A stretch of 34,800 nt of DNA from a bacterium (GTDB lineage Bacteria > Chloroflexota > Dormibacteria > Aeolococcales > Bog-877): positions 1 through 34,800 of the forward strand of contig JAKATL010000029.1 in the NCBI GenBank assembly GCA_021827985.1. Reading direction: 5' to 3'. Each line of letters starts with the position of its first letter. Position 1 is the stretch's first letter. The translations under genes and the position numbers were made by a program. The notes beneath the pieces were generated by a model that made no database searches, was not told the origin of the DNA, and was given only the letters and a program-made list of their open reading frames with translations. Positions 31,188 through 34,800 of the stretch are shown piece by piece.

Positions 31188-31979
31188 GTGAGTCAAGACC
31201 CAAGCCTCTCGGGCCCTGGAGGAGCGGTGGCGCGGCGGTCGAGCGGACTGGCGTCCGCCCGTCACTCTCAGCTTCCGGCGCTGGACCGTGCCAGCCTGCG
31301 CGACCGTGCCCGCCTGGCCATCCGGGGCAGCATCGTGACCGGGGAGCTGGCCGAGGACGCGATCTACCCGGTGGCGTATTTCAGTGAACGGCTGGGGGTC
31401 TCCGCGACCCCCATCCGGGAGGCGCTCTTCGATCTCGCTGGGTTGGGCTTGGTCGAGGTGGTGCGCAACCGAGGCTTCCGGATCCCGCCGCTCACCAGTC
31501 GCCAGCTCGACGAACTCTACGAGGTGCGGACCATGCTCGAGGTCCCGGCCGTGGGCAGGTTGGCGCGGCGACCTGACCAGGAGTCCTTCCAGCAGTTGCG
31601 GCTGCTGGCGGAAGAGATGGTCTCCCAGGCCCGGGAGCGCCAGGTGGCCGCGTTTCTCTGGACCGATCGCTGCTTCCACCTGGGGGTGCTCGAGCGCCTG
31701 GGAAACCAGCAGCTGGTGGAGGTGGTGGCAGGCCTCCGCGACCGGACCCGCCTCGCCGGCATCAAGGGCATGGCGGCCTCGGGCATCCTGGTGGAGACCG
31801 CCCGCGAGCACCTGGACCTTCTGGATGCCCTCGAGGCCGGCGATGGCGAGGTGGCGGAGCGCTGGATGACCAACCATCTGCGCCACACCAGGGGCCTGTG
31901 GGCGGGCCGACCGGAGGCAGGTGAAGGTCCCGGCCGCGGCGACCGGTTCACGACCTGGGCATCGCCTGGCCCCCGGTGA
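31188..31979 (+). CDS. GntR family regulator with FCD ligand domain
   Basis: A 263-residue protein. Residues about 38-105 are the GntR winged helix (LRDRARLAIRGSIVTGEL, VAYFSERLGVSATPIREALFDLAGLGLVEVVRNRGF). The rest is a helical FCD domain (DELYEVRTMLEVPAVGRLA, then DRCFHLGVLERLGNQQLVEVV and REHLDLLDALEAGD), whose histidines and Asp typically hold a metal that binds acidic ligands. The GTG at 31188 is preferred because the earlier in-frame GTG at 31164 overlaps the palindrome. It likely senses the imported substrate or a breakdown product and controls the importer operon. It overlaps the convergent oxidase gene by 32 bases. Confidence 0.9.
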   Translation: MSQDPSLSGPGGAVARRSSGLASARHSQLPALDRASLRDRARLAIRGSIVTGELAEDAIYPVAYFSERLGVSATPIREALFDLAGLGLVEVVRNRGFRIPPLTSRQLDELYEVRTMLEVPAVGRLARRPDQESFQQLRLLAEEMVSQARERQVAAFLWTDRCFHLGVLERLGNQQLVEVVAGLRDRTRLAGIKGMAASGILVETAREHLDLLDALEAGDGEVAERWMTNHLRHTRGLWAGRPEAGEGPGRGDRFTTWASPGPR

Positions 31980-33189
31980 TGAGGCGGCGGACGATCCGGG
32001 CCGAAGCCGGGGCCAGGGACATCCCGAGCATCCCGTGGCCACTGGCGACCAGCACATTCTCCCAACCCTTGACCCTGCCGACCGCGGGCAGGCCGTTGGC
32101 TGTCATCGGTCGGGAGCCGGCCCACTCCTCGAGGGGCGAGTCCCAGGTGAGGTGAGGAAGCAGGGACTTGGCTGCCGAGCGCAGCTTCTCGATCTGCTCT
32201 CGATCCGAATCGAGCGAAGCAAGGCCGACATCGAGGCCCGAGGTCGCTCGCACCCGGTCCCCTGGAGAGGAGATCACCAGGTGCCGGTCGACGACGTTGA
32301 GGGGAACTTTGAGCGGTCCCCCGGGCACGGTGATGCTGTAGCCTCGCCCCGGCCATATGCCGCCTCGGTTCCCCAGGCGGCGGAGCCAGCGCTCTGTCTC
32401 CCACCCCGCCGAGAGCACCAGTTGGTCCAGGGGGAGCACACCGAAGGGGCCGCAAACTGCCGTCGCCCGCCTCCCTCGGTACTCGATCTCAGCGACTTCC
32501 GCAGCGGTGCGAACGTGCACGCCCAGCCTCTGGGCGGTCAGCTGAAGCCGGTTCATGAGCCGGTCGGGACTCAGGGCCCAGTCGTCCGGGTGGAGGATGG
32601 CCCCCACAAACGAACCCCGGAGCCCGGGTGCCGCGGAGGGGAGGTCCTCCGGGCGGAGGGTCTGCCACCGGACCCCGAGGCGCTCCTTCCGAAGGGCGTC
32701 GGCGAGACCCCTGCGAAACGCGCCGCGGGTGGCGAAGACCGACAGCCACCCGCTTCTCTGCAGGTCGAAGTCCGGAGGCCCCTCGGCGGCCAGTTGCGAG
32801 TACCAGCCGATGCTCTCAGTTGCCAGCTCCCGGAGGCGGGGGGCAATCCGGCGCCAGGCTCCCGGGCGGCAGGCGGCGGCGAGCCTGGCCAGCCACGACA
32901 GTTCCCCTCCCCCCTGCCAGGGCCGGAGCCGCAGCGGTGCGTCGCTGCCAAGAATGGCGGCCACACCGTCGAGCAGGGCGGCGGGCCGCGCCAGCGGCAG
33001 GCAGTGGCTGGGGACCAGGAGGCCGGCGTTGCCGTGCGACGCGCCGCCACCGACCGAGCCCCGCTCCAGGACCGTGACGGCAACGTCAGCCCGCGCCAGC
33101 TCGATGGCCACAGACATCCCCACCACTCCGGCGCCGAGCACCGTGGCCGATCGTGCCAACGGCAACCTCTGATCCCTCCCTGTGGGCAT
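31948..33189 (-). CDS. D-amino-acid dehydrogenase-like flavoprotein (DadA type)
   Basis: A 413-residue DAO-family protein. ATVLGAGVVGMSVAIELARAD is the FAD motif. GGGASHGNAGLLVPSHCLPLARP is the DadA-specific flavin segment, and WAGSRPMTANGLPAVGRVKG then ASGHGMLGMSLAPASARIV is the DadA C-terminal signature. It should oxidise a D-amino or imino acid to the imine, probably delivering electrons to the respiratory chain. The ATG at 33189 is given, with TACCAT eight bases upstream as a possible -10. A TTG at 33165 preceded by GGGAGG is a strong alternative. Its 3' end overlaps the convergent GntR gene. Confidence 0.85.
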   Translation of the reverse strand: MPTGRDQRLPLARSATVLGAGVVGMSVAIELARADVAVTVLERGSVGGGASHGNAGLLVPSHCLPLARPAALLDGVAAILGSDAPLRLRPWQGGGELSWLARLAAACRPGAWRRIAPRLRELATESIGWYSQLAAEGPPDFDLQRSGWLSVFATRGAFRRGLADALRKERLGVRWQTLRPEDLPSAAPGLRGSFVGAILHPDDWALSPDRLMNRLQLTAQRLGVHVRTAAEVAEIEYRGRRATAVCGPFGVLPLDQLVLSAGWETERWLRRLGNRGGIWPGRGYSITVPGGPLKVPLNVVDRHLVISSPGDRVRATSGLDVGLASLDSDREQIEKLRSAAKSLLPHLTWDSPLEEWAGSRPMTANGLPAVGRVKGWENVLVASGHGMLGMSLAPASARIVRRLITGGQAMPRS

Positions 33190-33197
33190 GGTGACGG

Positions 33198-33203
33198 ATG
33201 GTA
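33198..33203 (-). promoter_or_regulatory. Possible -10 (TACCAT, minus strand) on the start codon of the divergent gene
   Basis: TACCAT, eight bases, then the ATG at 33189. The same six bases on the plus strand are ATGGTA, the first two codons of the next oxidase gene. Confidence 0.3.
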
Positions 33204-34373
33204 GGGCGCTCGGACGCGTTGCTGGACCCAGCCGGACCTTCTCCCGACGTGGTGATCGTGGGGGGCGGGGTGGTGGGGTGCTCTTTGGCCTACCGTCTGG
33301 CGGAGTCCGGGCTGCGGGTGACGCTGGTGGAGCGGGGCGAGTTGGGGGCGCAGTCGACCGGTCGCTGCGCCGGGGGAGTCCGGAAGCAGTTCTCCTCCGA
33401 GGCCAACGTGCGCATCCAGCAGCTGGCGTTCGAGTTGCTCAGGAGGTTTCCGGACGAGACGGGCTTCCCCTGCGACTTCCGGCAGATCGGCTACCTCATG
33501 CTGCTGAGCAGCCAGGACCAGGCCGTCTCCTTCCGGGCACAGCTAGCCATGTGGCACAGGCTAGGGGTGAGCGAGGCACGGTGGGTGGGGCCGGACGAGG
33601 TTGCTGAGATGGTGCCGGCGCTCCGGGTGGACGACCTGCTGGGCGCGACCTTCTGTCCCACCGACGGCATCGCCTCACCCAACGACGTCACCCAGGGCTA
33701 TGCGGCGGCCGCCCGGCGCCGGGGAGCCCGGATCGAGCAGGGGGTCGAGGTCACTGGCATCAAGGTGGAAGGCGGCCGGGTGAGCGGTCTGGACACCAGT
33801 GCTGGCTCTCTCAGCTGCCCGCTGGTGGTGGTCTGCGCCGGCGCTTGGTCTTCGGCACTGGTGGAGCCGCTCGGGTTCCCCTTGCCGGTCGTCCCCTACC
33901 GCCGCCACATCTTCGTCAGTGAGGCCACCCCGGCGGTCGGCCCGGACACTCCGATGACCGTGGACGTGGCCACCTCCTTCTACTTCCATCCCGAGGGCGG
34001 GGGGGCCCTTTTCGGGATGGGAGAGGCGGACGAGCGCCCGGGCTTCGAGCTGGACGTCGACTGGGGCATCCTGGAACGCATGGAGCCGGTCATCCGCCAC
34101 CGGATTCCGACCCTCCTCGATGCCGGCATCCGCACAGGCTGGGCCGGGCTCTACGAGGTCACACCAGACCACAACCCGTTCATCGGAGCGATTCCCGAGC
34201 CGGAGGGCCTCTGGTGCGCCTGTGGGTTCTCCGGCCACGGCTTCCAGCAGGCGCCAGCCGTGGGGCTGGCGCTCGCTCAGATGATCACCGGGGACGTCCC
34301 CGCGGTCGACTTGTCGGCCTTCAGCCCCAGCCGCGACCCGGCGGGAGGCAACCCCGAGGAGAACTTCATCTGA
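33198..34373 (+). CDS. Sarcosine oxidase beta-subunit-like FAD-dependent oxidoreductase
   Basis: A 391-residue DAO-family protein. [22 protein letters not shown] is the FAD motif; [21 protein letters not shown] is the SoxB-type segment after it. [43 protein letters not shown] and the C-terminal [15 protein letters not shown] with [15 protein letters not shown] are all typical of SoxB and glycine/dimethylglycine oxidase-like enzymes. No alpha, gamma or delta sarcosine oxidase subunits are adjacent, so a stand-alone enzyme is likely. The ATG at 33198 has no Shine-Dalgarno and lies only 8 bases from the start of the divergent oxidase gene. Confidence 0.85.
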   Translation: MVGRSDALLDPAGPSPDVVIVGGGVVGCSLAYRLAESGLRVTLVERGELGAQSTGRCAGGVRKQFSSEANVRIQQLAFELLRRFPDETGFPCDFRQIGYLMLLSSQDQAVSFRAQLAMWHRLGVSEARWVGPDEVAEMVPALRVDDLLGATFCPTDGIASPNDVTQGYAAAARRRGARIEQGVEVTGIKVEGGRVSGLDTSAGSLSCPLVVVCAGAWSSALVEPLGFPLPVVPYRRHIFVSEATPAVGPDTPMTVDVATSFYFHPEGGGALFGMGEADERPGFELDVDWGILERMEPVIRHRIPTLLDAGIRTGWAGLYEVTPDHNPFIGAIPEPEGLWCACGFSGHGFQQAPAVGLALAQMITGDVPAVDLSAFSPSRDPAGGNPEENFI

Positions 34374-34392
34374 TGCTGGAAGCGGGATCCCG

Positions 34393-34575
34393 GTGACAAG
34401 CCGCGGGCCGGTCGTCGGAGTCGTGGGCTTGGGAGCCATGGGATCAGCGACCGCCTACCACCTGGCGTGTCGCGGGGCTCGGGTGGTCGGCTTCGAGGGC
34501 TTTGGTCCGGCGCACGACCGGGGTTGGGAGGTGCCTCCGATCAGTAGCCTTCTGTGCCCCATATGTATGTTCTAG
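34393..34575 (+). pseudogene. Truncated monomeric sarcosine oxidase-like gene (5' end only)
   Basis: A GTG-start frame whose first 44 residues match the start of the intact 24090 gene at 33 of 44 positions by my alignment ([18 protein letters not shown], then FGPAHDRG). Similarity stops at about base 34525, after which the frame reads unrelated residues and ends at a TAG. The break coincides with the upstream flank of an IS607-type tnpA, so the gene was probably interrupted by that element. The FAD-binding strand remains but no catalytic part is present in the window. Confidence 0.8.
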
Positions 34576-34578
34576 TCT
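34573..34578 (+). promoter_or_regulatory. -10 (TAGTCT) of the IS607-type tnpA fragment
   Basis: TAGTCT, six bases, then ATG 34585, with no Shine-Dalgarno. The spacing matches the leaderless genes elsewhere in the window. Confidence 0.45.
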
Positions 34579-34584
34579 GCTATC

Positions 34585-34695
34585 ATGGTGAGCGTGAACC
34601 TGAAGCAGTGGGCCGAAGTACAGGGGGTGCACTACCACACGGCCTATCGCTGGTTCCACAACGGGACCCTGCCAGGGTGTGGGACGGGAAAGTAG
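34585..34695 (+). pseudogene. IS607-family tnpA (serine recombinase) N-terminal fragment
   Basis: 36 residues. NLKQWAEVQGVHYHTAYRWF followed by HNGTLPG matches the MerR-like helix-turn-helix at the start of IS607-type serine recombinases (MNLKEWAE.QGVSY.TA.RWF..G.LP). After Gly31 the expected continuation is lost and the frame closes at a TAG within the left end of a second element. The recombinase catalytic domain is therefore absent or displaced beyond the window. The left end of the IS607 element should lie near 34526, where the oxidase homology stops. Confidence 0.75.
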
Positions 34696-34712
34696 GGGGA
34701 CCTGGGGAGGCA
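34689..34712. repeat. Probable left-end inverted repeat (IRL)
   Basis: AAAGTAGG, GGGACCTGGGG and AGGCA in order. Its reverse complement aligns with 173-196 (TGCCT, CCCCAG-TCC, TACTTT), with two small gaps and one mismatch. Confidence 0.5.
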
Positions 34713-34730
34713 GAGTAGATTTGTGGTAGT

Positions 34731-34752
34731 CTGGCTGTGGGGCCACAGCCAG
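34731..34752 (+). promoter_or_regulatory. Inverted repeat in the leader of the second transposase gene
   Basis: CTGGCTGTGG, GG, CCACAGCCAG: a perfect 10-base inverted repeat, four bases before AGGAG. It may be a transposase-binding site or an RNA hairpin limiting translation. Confidence 0.5.
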
Positions 34753-34767
34753 ATAGGAGACCTGCCA

Positions 34768-34800
34768 ATGGAAGCCTCTCTCCCCGAGATCGAGCAGGAG
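34768..34800 (+). CDS. Start of a transposase-like gene (runs off the window)
   Basis: ATG with AGGAG eight bases upstream, encoding MEASLPEIEQE before the edge. Too short for family assignment on its own. The inverted-repeat match suggests an ISKra4-type transposase. Confidence 0.45.
   Translation, partial: MEASLPEIEQE

Larger units (their letters stand above)
34689..34800 (+). mobile_element. Left end of a second insertion sequence, probably the same family as the element at 1-196
   Basis: The element begins around 34680-34693, where the IS607 frame is broken, and continues past the window. Its first 24 bases mirror 173-196. It carries a 10-base inverted repeat and a ribosome-binding site with ATG 34768. 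Confidence 0.6.

Overview
The window is very GC-rich, with third codon positions almost always G or C, frequent GTG and TTG starts, many 4-base GTGA start/stop overlaps, and several genes that seem to be read from leaderless transcripts. A CIRCE (HrcA) element precedes groEL, and a DUF2342 metalloprotease of the F420-associated type is present. Together these suggest a high-GC Terrabacteria lineage: Actinobacteria, or a Chloroflexota/Dormibacterota-like group. I cannot place it further from the sequence alone.

Layout. 1-200: the C-terminal end and right end of an ISKra4-type transposable element. 408-2363: a VOC (glyoxalase-fold) protein and a two-gene XRE-regulator/nucleotidyltransferase unit resembling a toxin-antitoxin system. 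2805-6032: a COG4280-type membrane protein with a small coupled membrane partner, a LysE-type exporter, and a coupled pair of NAD(P)H-hydrate epimerase (nnrE) and SAM hydroxide adenosyltransferase. 6461-7651: an amino-acid-oxidase-type flavoprotein. 7896-9637: groEL with terminator and CIRCE. 9695-16517: a same-strand run of GNAT acetyltransferase, DUF2342 zincin, a 511-residue protein with a long disordered half, a methyltransferase, a small Cys-motif protein, a CitE-like lyase and a Cys/Met-metabolism PLP enzyme; the last four genes of this run from 13305 are overlapping or closely spaced. 16490-19475: a TetR repressor divergent from an MMPL/RND exporter, with a perfect palindrome between them. 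19514-21585: a small basic protein, an SQR-like flavoprotein and a 52-residue protein that is easily missed. 21595-25244: an MFS transporter divergent from an EamA permease, followed by a monomeric-sarcosine-oxidase-like enzyme.

25530-34373 is a coherent catabolic island. A branched-chain-type ABC importer (livK, livH, livM, livG, livF) is tightly linked to an ornithine-cyclodeaminase/mu-crystallin family gene. A GntR/FCD regulator is divergent from it, and two further D-amino-acid/sarcosine-oxidase-type flavoproteins lie beyond, divergent from each other with only 8 bases between their starts. The simplest reading is import of an amino or imino acid, oxidation to an imine, and further reduction or deamination; the substrate is not identifiable from sequence.

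The right edge (34393-34800) shows nested damage. A sarcosine-oxidase paralogue is cut off after about 44 residues by an IS607-type element, whose own tnpA is cut after about 30 residues by another element. The left end of that second element matches, in inverted orientation, the right end seen at 173-196. The window therefore appears to lie between two copies of related insertion sequences in the same orientation.
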